Assembly (NCBI GenBank): GCA_938007945.1
Contig: CALLME010000239.1
Location: 1 to 5,148 of the forward strand
Source: an uncultured Caulobacterales bacterium
GTDB lineage: Bacteria; Pseudomonadota; Alphaproteobacteria; Caulobacterales; Maricaulaceae
Length of the DNA: 5,148 nucleotides
Reading direction: 5' to 3'
The position numbers were made by a program, and so were the translations under genes. This document shows positions 1 through 4,970 of this stretch, piece by piece. Each line of letters starts with the position of its first letter. Positions within the stretch are counted from its first letter, which is position 1. The notes beneath the pieces were generated by a model that saw only the letters and a list, made by a program, of their open reading frames with translations, made no database searches and had not been told where the DNA came from.

Positions 1-67
1 CAAGGCCCTCTGTTAAGTGAATTTTAGCCTCGGTCTGCCATATACCACTAAAAAATGGGTGGAAGTG

Positions 68-922
68 ATGCTCGAATTTATTCAGAGCCTTAATGAATGG
101 CAGTTTCATGCTGCGTTGATCCTCGCTTTTATTTTGCTAGGCGTTGTCTCACGCGGGGCCGTTTCAGCGAAGTGGAGCAAGTCGAAAGCCATTAGTGGCA
201 TCGTGAATTTCGCTTTCCTTAAGCTCACATTCCTCTATAGCGGTTTGTTCTTTTTTGCCCTGCCGCTCTTGCAAGGCTGGTATGACGGCATGGGCTTTCC
301 TCAGCTTTCCTCTGAGTTTTGGGACGATATTCCATGGCCAGTTACGGCACTCGCCCTACTATTTATGTATGATTTCACGCTCTATTGGGTGCACCGCTTG
401 CTGCATACTTCTGTGCTTTGGCCCTCTCATGCCGTTCATCATTCGGATACAGATATGAACTTTTTAACGTGGTCACGCGGGCATCCGGCTGAGCAAATCG
501 TGATAGCGAGTGCGCTTATCCTAAGTTCTACGTGGCTAGGCATAAGCATCGAAGCGATTGCGGGTCTCGCCCTCATACGCGCGCTGCATCAATATTACGT
601 GCATGCGAATTTGGATTGGGATCACGGGCCGCTGCATTATTTGCTCGTCTCGCCGCGCTTTCACCGCTGGCATCATGTCGATCACCCCGATGCTTATGAT
701 AAGAATTTCGCATCGATATTCCCGTTTTTGGATAAGATATTTGGGACCTATTACAATCCACATTCAGCCTTTGATATGCCCACGGGTATTGGGGAGCACA
801 CGCCAGGCCATAACCTTGTCGCTTTGACAACTTGGCCTTTTATGGAATGGGCGCGAATGATTGGCGTAAAATTAAAGCGCGCGCCAAAGCCACCAGTCGC
901 CCCGCAGCCGTCAGAGGGTTAA
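68..922 (+). CDS. Sterol desaturase / fatty acid hydroxylase family membrane protein
   Basis: This is an integral membrane di-iron oxygenase of the fatty acid hydroxylase superfamily, whose members hydroxylate or desaturate sterols, carotenoids, alkyl glycerols or fatty acids at the inner membrane. The substrate here cannot be told. The family's histidine clusters are present in order (numbered from a GTG at 17): HRLLH (126-130), HAVHH (138-142) and HRWHH (216-220), with extra histidines at 156, 196 and 207. Hydrophobic segments near residues 33-50, 65-86, 107-124 and 160-190 fit the usual membrane topology, and the catalytic C-terminal half is cytosolic. The frame is open back to a TAA at 14-16, so a GTG at 17 is possible (301 aa). 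ATG 68 (284 aa) is preferred because a GGTGGA-like Shine-Dalgarno precedes it and the first membrane segment follows soon after. The stop TAA abuts the next gene's ATG. Confidence 0.9.
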   Translation: MLEFIQSLNEWQFHAALILAFILLGVVSRGAVSAKWSKSKAISGIVNFAFLKLTFLYSGLFFFALPLLQGWYDGMGFPQLSSEFWDDIPWPVTALALLFMYDFTLYWVHRLLHTSVLWPSHAVHHSDTDMNFLTWSRGHPAEQIVIASALILSSTWLGISIEAIAGLALIRALHQYYVHANLDWDHGPLHYLLVSPRFHRWHHVDHPDAYDKNFASIFPFLDKIFGTYYNPHSAFDMPTGIGEHTPGHNLVALTTWPFMEWARMIGVKLKRAPKPPVAPQPSEG

Positions 923-1813
923 ATGTTGCTGGAGAAATTTACATTCGCAGACGAAGTCATGGCGCTGCGACGCGCGGTGCATAATCGGCTCGGCTGGACT
1001 TATAGCAGTCCCGCGCGTCCACCAGACGCTTTCGCACCGATGAACGGTTACGGCATGGTCGTAACGCGTGGCAATGGATTTTACTTTCGCGGCGCTGTTG
1101 AAGGTTTGGCTTATGGGGCGCAAAATTTCAGGCTGACAGATGTCACGGCACACAAGATTGAGCCGGGTAAATATGATGAAGAGCCTAAACGGGCGGGATT
1201 TGAGGGCGCGATTATTAGCCTTAATCATCCGACTGCGTTTCAGGGACGCACCATTATTCGCCGTGACTTACGCCTCGCAAATCCAAAGCGGGTGGACGGC
1301 ATGAAACGGGTTGGGCTTGTTGATCCGACATTTGAACGCGTATTTGAGGTGTTTAGTGATGACCAAATCGAGGCGCGCGATCTTATCACACCTGATTTTA
1401 AAGAACGTCTACTCGCCTTTAATGACGCGTTTCTTGGGCGCGGTGTGCAACTCGCTTTTTTGGGTGGGCGTGTGCATATTGCCCTAGATATTGATGAGCG
1501 CTTCAACTTTAACAAAGACGTGCCCGCCTATGATTTTAGGGATGCAAGCGGATCGATATTACATGAAATTGGGAGTATTTTTACGCTGTTAGAGGATGTG
1601 CAAACACTGCAATCTCGTATTGGGCGCAACGGCGCGAGTGGGGCGGACAAAGCGCGTCATAACTATTACACGGAACTCATGCAACTCCTCATAAAAGAAA
1701 TCAAAACGATGGAAGGCGATTATAAGAAACCGAGCCGATTGCAGGAAGATTTGCGCGACACGCACTATATGTTTTGCGACGGCATAAAGGGGCTATTGTC
1801 GCCAAGGTTTTAA
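923..1813 (+). CDS. DUF3137 domain-containing protein
   Basis: A 296-residue protein recognised as DUF3137, a family of unknown function. The diagnostic core is at residues 130-163: LVDPTFERVFEVFSDD, then an EARDLITPDF-type stretch. It is preceded by a beta-rich block with F-x-G-x-I and F-x-G-R-T-I-I patterns (93-112). Many family members carry two N-terminal membrane helices. None is visible here, so this one looks cytosolic or peripheral. The C-terminal part (about 243-290) is charged and helical. The ATG follows the upstream TAA directly, with AGAGGG at 913-918 as ribosome binding site 4 bases upstream, so it is probably co-translated with the hydroxylase. Whether the two share a function is not shown by the sequence. 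Family call is from memory of the motif. Confidence 0.8.
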   Translation: MLLEKFTFADEVMALRRAVHNRLGWTYSSPARPPDAFAPMNGYGMVVTRGNGFYFRGAVEGLAYGAQNFRLTDVTAHKIEPGKYDEEPKRAGFEGAIISLNHPTAFQGRTIIRRDLRLANPKRVDGMKRVGLVDPTFERVFEVFSDDQIEARDLITPDFKERLLAFNDAFLGRGVQLAFLGGRVHIALDIDERFNFNKDVPAYDFRDASGSILHEIGSIFTLLEDVQTLQSRIGRNGASGADKARHNYYTELMQLLIKEIKTMEGDYKKPSRLQEDLRDTHYMFCDGIKGLLSPRF

Positions 1814-1814
1814 C

Positions 1815-1837
1815 CCGCCTATTTAAAGACGAGGCGG
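1815..1837. terminator. Possible bidirectional terminator between convergent genes
   Basis: CCGCCT (1815-1820) and AGGCGG (1832-1837) form a 6-bp GC-rich stem around an 11-base AT-rich loop, at the meeting point of two convergent genes whose stops are 5 bp apart. The right arm lies inside the last codons of the - strand gene. There is no good T-tract on either side (+ strand continues TAGCTTTC, - strand continues GTTAAAA), so intrinsic termination would be weak. It may simply be the only structure in a very tight convergent junction. Confidence 0.3.
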
Positions 1838-2616
1838 TAGCTTTCAGACAACCGATTTTCCGATTGAAGGAGTTCAGCCAAATCGGCGGAGGTCGTCGTC
1901 ATAACCTGCTCTTCATGATCGGCGAGTATAAGACGTTCATCAATTATAGGGCCGTAATGCCGACGGATAGGCGAAACGTTCAAGATTGTCGGTTTAATCG
2001 CTGTTTGAAGGCGGTCGCGCACTGCAGTTTTGTCCGTTGTTTTCCAAAGCAGCGCTCCGACCGCGTAGAGCATAAATTCGTTGCAGTTCTGCCAACGCAA
2101 ATCAAATGGATTGCTTATGAGGGAATAGTCTTTGGTGTGCATGGCGACATAGTCTGGTGAGCCGATGAAATCCATAAGATCGCCCTGCGTCGCAGCGTCT
2201 GGAATAATAATTCCCGCGTCAGCTTCGCGTAGTAGTCGCAAGAAATGCCGTGGCGTATCTGTCTTGAGGTAGGAGCGAAGTCGATTCTCGTCCTCATGGT
2301 AAAGATTGAATACAATGTAATCGAATTCGGATTGACGCATGAAAAAGGCGCTATGCGTATACGCGACTCCTTTGGGGAGGTTTTTTCGCAGCTGTCCTGC
2401 GCGGGACACTATCGCGACATCCACATTTTTCGCTAAGAGCTCTTCGGTGATTTGGCGTCCGTAATCAGCTAGCACCTGTTGGGAATAGAGAGGCGTACCG
2501 CGATTAGTTGAAGCGGTGTAGCCTTCATAAATGCCTTTAAGATGCCAGCCAAATCCTAGAACGGCGATTATGATAAGGAGACCGAGACCAATGAGGATTT
2601 TGACTAAACCACTCAC
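1819..2616 (-). CDS. DUF2145 family membrane-anchored protein
   Basis: A 265-residue protein assigned to DUF2145, a family of exported proteins of unknown function. Residues 5-24 form one hydrophobic helix with a lysine nearby, either a signal anchor or an uncleaved signal peptide, so the rest should face the periplasm. Family-like blocks are DVAIVSRAGQ (66-75), LPKGVAYTHSAF (80-91) and YSLISNPFDLRWQNCNEF (164-181). His88 and Cys178 sit in the two best conserved blocks and resemble the His/Cys pair of permuted NlpC/P60-like (YiiX-type) hydrolases. Other members as I recall them have Ser at the Cys position, so catalysis is only a suggestion. The start is GTG (2616-2614), overlapping the upstream nuclease's TGA by 3 bases in a GTGA arrangement, which implies translational coupling. 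No strong Shine-Dalgarno is seen. Confidence 0.78.
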   Translation of the reverse strand: MSGLVKILIGLGLLIIIAVLGFGWHLKGIYEGYTASTNRGTPLYSQQVLADYGRQITEELLAKNVDVAIVSRAGQLRKNLPKGVAYTHSAFFMRQSEFDYIVFNLYHEDENRLRSYLKTDTPRHFLRLLREADAGIIIPDAATQGDLMDFIGSPDYVAMHTKDYSLISNPFDLRWQNCNEFMLYAVGALLWKTTDKTAVRDRLQTAIKPTILNVSPIRRHYGPIIDERLILADHEEQVMTTTSADLAELLQSENRLSESYRLVFK

Positions 2617-3395
2617 AGATCAAATGTTCCAATGACAGGAACATGGTCGGAGGGTTTATCCCCCTCACGGACGAATTTATCGATTGCGAAGTCGGTGATG
2701 CGATCTGCGGCTTGCGGCGATAGCAAAAGGTGATCAATGCGGATGCCATGATCATTTTGCCACGCGCCGCGCTGATAATCCCAGAAGGTATATTGACCCG
2801 CGCGTCCGTCCATCTGCTCAAAGGCTTCGGTATATCCCGTATTGAGAAGAGCTTGCCACTGCGCGTGAGTTTCGGGGCGAAAGGCGGCGTCTCCGCGCCA
2901 GCCAATCGGGTCATGTGTATCTTGGTCATAGGGTATGACGTTGTAATCTCCCGTCAGCACAACGGCCTCTTCATGGGGTAGGAGGCTCTCTGCATGAGTG
3001 CGTAAACGCTTCATCCACGCGAGCTTATAATCATACTTCGGCCCAGGTGCAGGGTTGCCGTTTGGCAGATAAATACTTGCGACACGCACAGGGCCGCGTT
3101 GGCCCATGACGACGGCTTCAGCGTAGCGGGCTTGCTGGTCCGTCTCGTCACCTGGAAGGCCTGTGAGTGTGTCTTCAAAAGGAAGTTTCGAGAGTATCGC
3201 AACGCCGTTATAGCTTTTCTGGCCATGAACTAGGACGTTATATCCGAGGGCTTCGACCTCCATATAGGGAAAGCCCTCATTCTCAGTTTTGATTTCCTGC
3301 AAGCAGACAATATCGGGATCAGTTTTGTTGAGCCAATCGGTCAACGCATGCATGCGGGCTTTGATAGAGTTGATATTCCAAGTCGCGATTTTCAT
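2613..3395 (-). CDS. xthA: Exodeoxyribonuclease III (AP endonuclease)
   Basis: A 260-residue Xth-type endonuclease/exonuclease/phosphatase-fold enzyme. It cuts 5' to abasic sites and degrades duplex DNA 3' to 5' in base excision repair, with Mg2+. The catalytic set is complete: Asn7 (ATWNINS), Glu34 (LQEIK), Tyr109 (IYLPNGNP), Asp150 and Asn152 (LTGDYNV), Asp221 (IRIDHLLLS), and Asp250-His251 (KPSDHVPV). Glu34 and Tyr109 fall at the same numbers as in E. coli ExoIII. Length is normal for the family (about 260-270). It is the first gene of a two-gene - strand unit with the DUF2145 gene, overlapping it at the stop. The ATG at 3395-3393 has no Shine-Dalgarno in front of it (the preceding bases are CCACAGTTTT), consistent with the short leader or leaderless transcript suggested by the promoter placement. 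Confidence 0.95.
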   Translation of the reverse strand: MKIATWNINSIKARMHALTDWLNKTDPDIVCLQEIKTENEGFPYMEVEALGYNVLVHGQKSYNGVAILSKLPFEDTLTGLPGDETDQQARYAEAVVMGQRGPVRVASIYLPNGNPAPGPKYDYKLAWMKRLRTHAESLLPHEEAVVLTGDYNVIPYDQDTHDPIGWRGDAAFRPETHAQWQALLNTGYTEAFEQMDGRAGQYTFWDYQRGAWQNDHGIRIDHLLLSPQAADRITDFAIDKFVREGDKPSDHVPVIGTFDL

Positions 3396-3400
3396 AAAAC

Positions 3401-3430
3401 TGTGGTCGGGGAGGGACGCGCCATAGTCAA
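3401..3430 (-). promoter_or_regulatory. Probable promoter of xthA unit
   Basis: Read on the - strand, TTGACT (3430-3425) is a near-perfect alphaproteobacterial -35 box. After an 18-base spacer comes ACCACA (3406-3401), a poor -10 in the expected place. A start about 7 bases further on would coincide with the xthA ATG (3395), giving a leaderless or almost leaderless mRNA. This fits the absent ribosome binding site. The -35 is convincing; the -10 is weak. Confidence 0.45.
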
Positions 3431-3466
3431 GCCGCCCGATGAAAAATAGAGGTGAATTTATTTAAA

Positions 3467-3476
3467 AAAGCGCTTT
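3467..3476. repeat. Perfect 10-bp palindrome AAAGCGCTTT
   Basis: AAAGCGCTTT lies between the divergent xthA unit and the tRNA-Leu remnant, overlapping the putative -35 of the tRNA. With the following CA it resembles half of a LacI/GalR-type operator (TGAAAGCGCTTTCA), but the left side reads AA instead of TG and no regulator gene is present. It could equally be chance. Confidence 0.3.
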
Positions 3477-3501
3477 CAATCTGCTGCCGTCCTGCCATAT
3501 T
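3474..3501 (+). promoter_or_regulatory. Candidate promoter of the interrupted tRNA-Leu
   Basis: TTTCAA (3474-3479), a 16-base spacer and CATATT (3496-3501) form a plausible sigma70-like pair. It is followed by a GC-rich discriminator (GCGCGCC), as is common for stringently controlled tRNA promoters. Transcription would begin near 3508 and run through the tRNA remnant into the integrase region. Both boxes are imperfect. Confidence 0.35.
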
Positions 3502-3532
3502 GCGCGCCGCTACTAGAAATGAATCAAGCTGT

Positions 3533-3571
3533 GCGGGCGTGGTGGAACTGGTAGACACGCAAGACTTAAAA
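3533..3571 (+). pseudogene. tRNA-Leu(UAA) 5' half, interrupted in the anticodon loop
   Basis: The sequence reads as a canonical tRNA-Leu from base 1: acceptor strand GCGGGCG (3533-3539), TG, D-stem GTG (3542-3544), D-loop with GG-T-A (3545-3555), CAC (3556-3558), G26, anticodon stem CAAGA (3560-3564) and loop CTTAAAA with anticodon TAA at 3567-3569. The next bases should be TCTTG to close the anticodon stem but are CCAGT. No variable arm, T-arm (GGTTCGA) or CGCCCGC acceptor strand follows anywhere in the window. The gene is therefore broken between bases 38 and 39. It aligns without gaps to the second tRNA-Leu 5' half at 4933-4970, 32 of 38 bases identical. The break beside an integrase gene indicates site-specific insertion at the anticodon loop, so this is taken as the host side of an attachment junction. 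Confidence 0.85.
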
Positions 3572-3578
3572 CCAGTCT
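3562..3578. other. Putative attachment-site core (left junction)
   Basis: AGACT (3562-3566) and AGTCT (3574-3578) are a perfect inverted repeat around the 7-base spacer TAAAACC. That is the layout of tyrosine recombinase core sites, two arms around a 6-8 bp crossover region. The left arm and the first bases of the spacer are tRNA anticodon-stem sequence; the right arm is non-tRNA sequence. AGACTTAAA recurs at 4962-4970 in the second tRNA half. The exact crossover point cannot be fixed without the other junction. Confidence 0.5.
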
Positions 3579-3610
3579 ATACTTACCCATATATTCATTA
3601 ATAACAATAA

Positions 3611-3634
3611 TTTAGAAGGCAATTAGCCTCTAAA
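3611..3634 (+). terminator. Hairpin with T-rich tail after the tRNA remnant
   Basis: TTTAGAAGGC (3611-3620) pairs with GCCTCTAAA (3626-3634) through 9 base pairs with one bulged A, closed by the loop AATTA and followed by TTTATT (3635-3640). It could terminate transcripts entering from the broken tRNA-Leu and so insulate the integrase. It lies in the AT-rich stretch where arm-type integrase sites are often found, so a recombination role is also possible. GC content of the stem is low. Confidence 0.35.
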
Positions 3635-3644
3635 TTTATTCGCA

Positions 3645-3686
3645 CATAGCTCACACATTTTGGGTTTTGCGCGAAAATGTGCTATG
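3645..3686 (+). promoter_or_regulatory. Long imperfect inverted repeat abutting the integrase RBS
   Basis: CATAG (3645-3649) pairs with CTATG (3682-3686), and CACATTTT (3654-3661) pairs with AAAATGTG (3674-3681). The 13-bp stem has a 4-base bulge (CTCA, left side) and a 12-base loop. The right foot touches the GGGAG ribosome binding site of the integrase. In RNA this could limit ribosome access; in DNA it could be an operator or a recombinase or excisionase site. There is no direct evidence for any one of these. Confidence 0.4.
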
Positions 3687-3690
3687 GGAG
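3686..3690 (+). promoter_or_regulatory. Ribosome binding site of the integrase
   Basis: GGGAG ends 7 bases before ATG 3698, the best spacing. The in-frame TTG one codon upstream (3695) would be only 4 bases away. This decides the start in favour of the ATG. Confidence 0.6.
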
Positions 3691-3697
3691 CTGATTG

Positions 3698-4879
3698 ATG
3701 ACCGCAATACACACGATATTGGGCGGAAAAGTTAGACTATATAGACGCCCTAATTCCAGCAAGTGGCAATGCTCTGCCAGTCTTGGCGGCGAAGAACATC
3801 GTTCAACCACAAAGCAAGAAAGCTTAGGCCGAGCCAAAGATATTGCAGAAGACTGGTATTTAAAACTGCGCGACATTCACCGCCGTGGTGAAGTCGAAAA
3901 AGGAAAACGGTTTAGAACGGTCGCCGAGAAATTTTGGAAAGAATACCCTATAATAACAGCGGGTGAGCGCAGCCCCATCTATGTAAAACTGCACCGCGAA
4001 AGACTTGATCGCTACCTTATTCCCTATTTTGGCAAGAAGGGCATCAAAAGCATCACGTCAGGCACAATTCAAGACTACCGCATATGGCGGCGTGAGAACG
4101 GGCGTAACGGAAAGCCGCCATCCCGAAGCACCATGCACCAAGAAATAGTCACCCTGCGCCAAGTGCTAAAAACGGCACTACGGCACAACTGGCTGGACGC
4201 CCTGCCAGATATGAGCGAGCCGTATAAAACCAAAGGCAAGCTAGACCACAGGCCGTGGTTTTCACCCGAAGAATACAAAAAGCTATACACAGGCACTCGG
4301 GAGCGCTGCAAAAACATCAGAAGCAAGCATCACAGATGGGCAAATGAACAACTGCATGATTTGATTTTAATCCTCGGTAATACGGGATTGCGGCCCGACG
4401 AGGCGCGAAACCTTGAATTTAGAGACGTTGCTATTGTGGAGGATGCCAGCACAAACACGACAATCCTGCTCATAGAGGTGCGCGGAAAGCGAGGCATAGG
4501 TTATTGCAAATCAATGCCTGGAGCGGTTCATCCCTTTCGTCGTCTTATCGAGCGGAATGCGCCCATAAGCACTGACAGTGTATTTCCGAAGATGCAAAAT
4601 CGTCTCTTTTCCAAAGTGCTGGAAGAGACGAATTTGCTTCATAATCGTGAGGGGAAACGCAGAACGCTTTATAGCCTTCGTCATACCTATATCTCAATGC
4701 GCTTAATGGAGGGCGCTGATATTTATCAGATTGCCAAAAATTGCCGCACATCCGTTGAAATTATTGAAAAGCACTACGCCGCGCACATAAAAAACCGCAT
4801 CAATGCAGCGGCAATTAACATGATGCGACCCAACCAAGGAGTATCTAAGGTAATTACTCCCATTTATGCAGACCAATAG
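3698..4879 (+). CDS. int: Tyrosine recombinase / phage-type integrase
   Basis: A complete site-specific recombinase (393 aa from ATG 3698; numbers below count from the TTG at 3695). Residues 1-70 form an arm-binding-type N-terminal domain with charged beta strands. Residues about 72-185 are the SAM-like core-binding domain (TVAEKFWKEY to LPDMSEPYK). Residues about 188-375 are the catalytic domain. Catalytic residues visible are Arg233 (NTGLRPDEARNL), Lys265 (EVRGKRG), Arg329-His330 in YSLRHTYIS, and the nucleophile Tyr361 (EKHYAAH). The first histidine of the HxxR motif is Tyr326 and the second catalytic His is replaced by Thr352 (RTSVEIIEKHY). This YSLRH / TSVxxIxxHY pattern is recurrent in one integrase subfamily, so the enzyme is probably active. 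It lies 126 bases downstream of a tRNA-Leu broken in its anticodon loop, the expected place for an integrase next to its own att site. Confidence 0.93.
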   Translation: MTAIHTILGGKVRLYRRPNSSKWQCSASLGGEEHRSTTKQESLGRAKDIAEDWYLKLRDIHRRGEVEKGKRFRTVAEKFWKEYPIITAGERSPIYVKLHRERLDRYLIPYFGKKGIKSITSGTIQDYRIWRRENGRNGKPPSRSTMHQEIVTLRQVLKTALRHNWLDALPDMSEPYKTKGKLDHRPWFSPEEYKKLYTGTRERCKNIRSKHHRWANEQLHDLILILGNTGLRPDEARNLEFRDVAIVEDASTNTTILLIEVRGKRGIGYCKSMPGAVHPFRRLIERNAPISTDSVFPKMQNRLFSKVLEETNLLHNREGKRRTLYSLRHTYISMRLMEGADIYQIAKNCRTSVEIIEKHYAAHIKNRINAAAINMMRPNQGVSKVITPIYADQ

Positions 4880-4891
4880 GCTATAAAGAGC

Positions 4892-4919
4892 TTGCATATT
4901 TTAGAAAAAATTGGATAAC
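4892..4919 (+). promoter_or_regulatory. Promoter of the intron-containing tRNA-Leu
   Basis: TTGCAT (4892-4897), a 16-base AT-rich spacer and GATAAC (4914-4919) make a good sigma70-type promoter. The predicted start near 4926 is about 7 bases before the first tRNA base. This lets the second tRNA-Leu be expressed independently of integrase transcription, although read-through from the integrase is also possible because no terminator is seen between them. Confidence 0.5.
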
Positions 4920-4932
4920 GACCTTATTCAGT

Positions 4933-4967
4933 GCGGATGTGGTGGAATTGGTATACACGACAGACTT
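4933..4967 (+). tRNA. tRNA-Leu(UAA), 5' exon of an intron-containing gene (partial)
   Basis: Acceptor strand GCGGATG (4933-4939), TG, D-stem GTG (4942-4944) with D-loop GAATTGGTATA (4945-4955), CAC (4956-4958), G26, anticodon stem ACAGA (4960-4964), then C32, U33 and U34 (4965-4967). The anticodon continues as AA either in the 3' exon or, by sequence identity, in the first intron bases. By analogy with cyanobacterial tRNA-Leu(UAA) introns the splice site is put after U34. It is 32/38 identical to the broken copy at 3533 but differs at acceptor bases 5 and 6 and at stem bases 27 and 28, so it is not a simple duplication of the resident gene. The 3' exon, with TCTGT expected for the anticodon stem and CATCCGC for the acceptor if it is a self-consistent gene, lies beyond the window. 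Product: leucine tRNA reading UUA/UUG codons. Confidence 0.85.
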
Positions 4968-4970
4968 AAA
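4933..4970 (+). repeat. Diverged direct repeat of tRNA-Leu 5' half (partner 3533-3570)
   Basis: The 38-base segment matches 3533-3570 in the same orientation with 6 mismatches and no gap, and the two dinucleotides before them (GT) also agree. The longest exact shared blocks are 9 bases, GTGGTGGAA and AGACTTAAA; the latter covers the anticodon and the presumed recombination core. The repeat encloses exactly the integrase gene and its control region. Confidence 0.8.

Noticed and set aside
536..830. Antisense open frames inside the hydroxylase gene
   Set aside because: They lack family features and start signals and lie opposite a clearly conserved coding frame.
1774..2160. Open + strand frame across the convergent junction
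   Set aside because: It is the complement of the DUF2145 coding sequence and has no recognisable protein features.
3467..3480. LacI-family operator at AAAGCGCTTTCA
   Set aside because: One half deviates, no regulator or sugar gene is present, and a 10-bp palindrome can occur by chance; kept only as a low-confidence repeat.
3533..3620. First tRNA-Leu as a complete functional tRNA
   Set aside because: No sequence pairing with CAAGA, no T-arm and no acceptor 3' strand follow; similarity ends at the anticodon loop.
3571..3697. A second group I intron inside the first tRNA-Leu
   Set aside because: The AT-rich sequence lacks the P, Q and R core blocks that are obvious in the intron at 4968, and it leads straight into the integrase gene.
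3695..3697. TTG at 3695 as integrase start
   Set aside because: It is followed at once by an ATG with better spacing from GGGAG.
4650..4785. Integrase judged inactive because two catalytic His are missing
   Set aside because: Tyr and Thr at these positions recur in a known integrase subfamily, and the Arg, Lys and Tyr essentials are intact.
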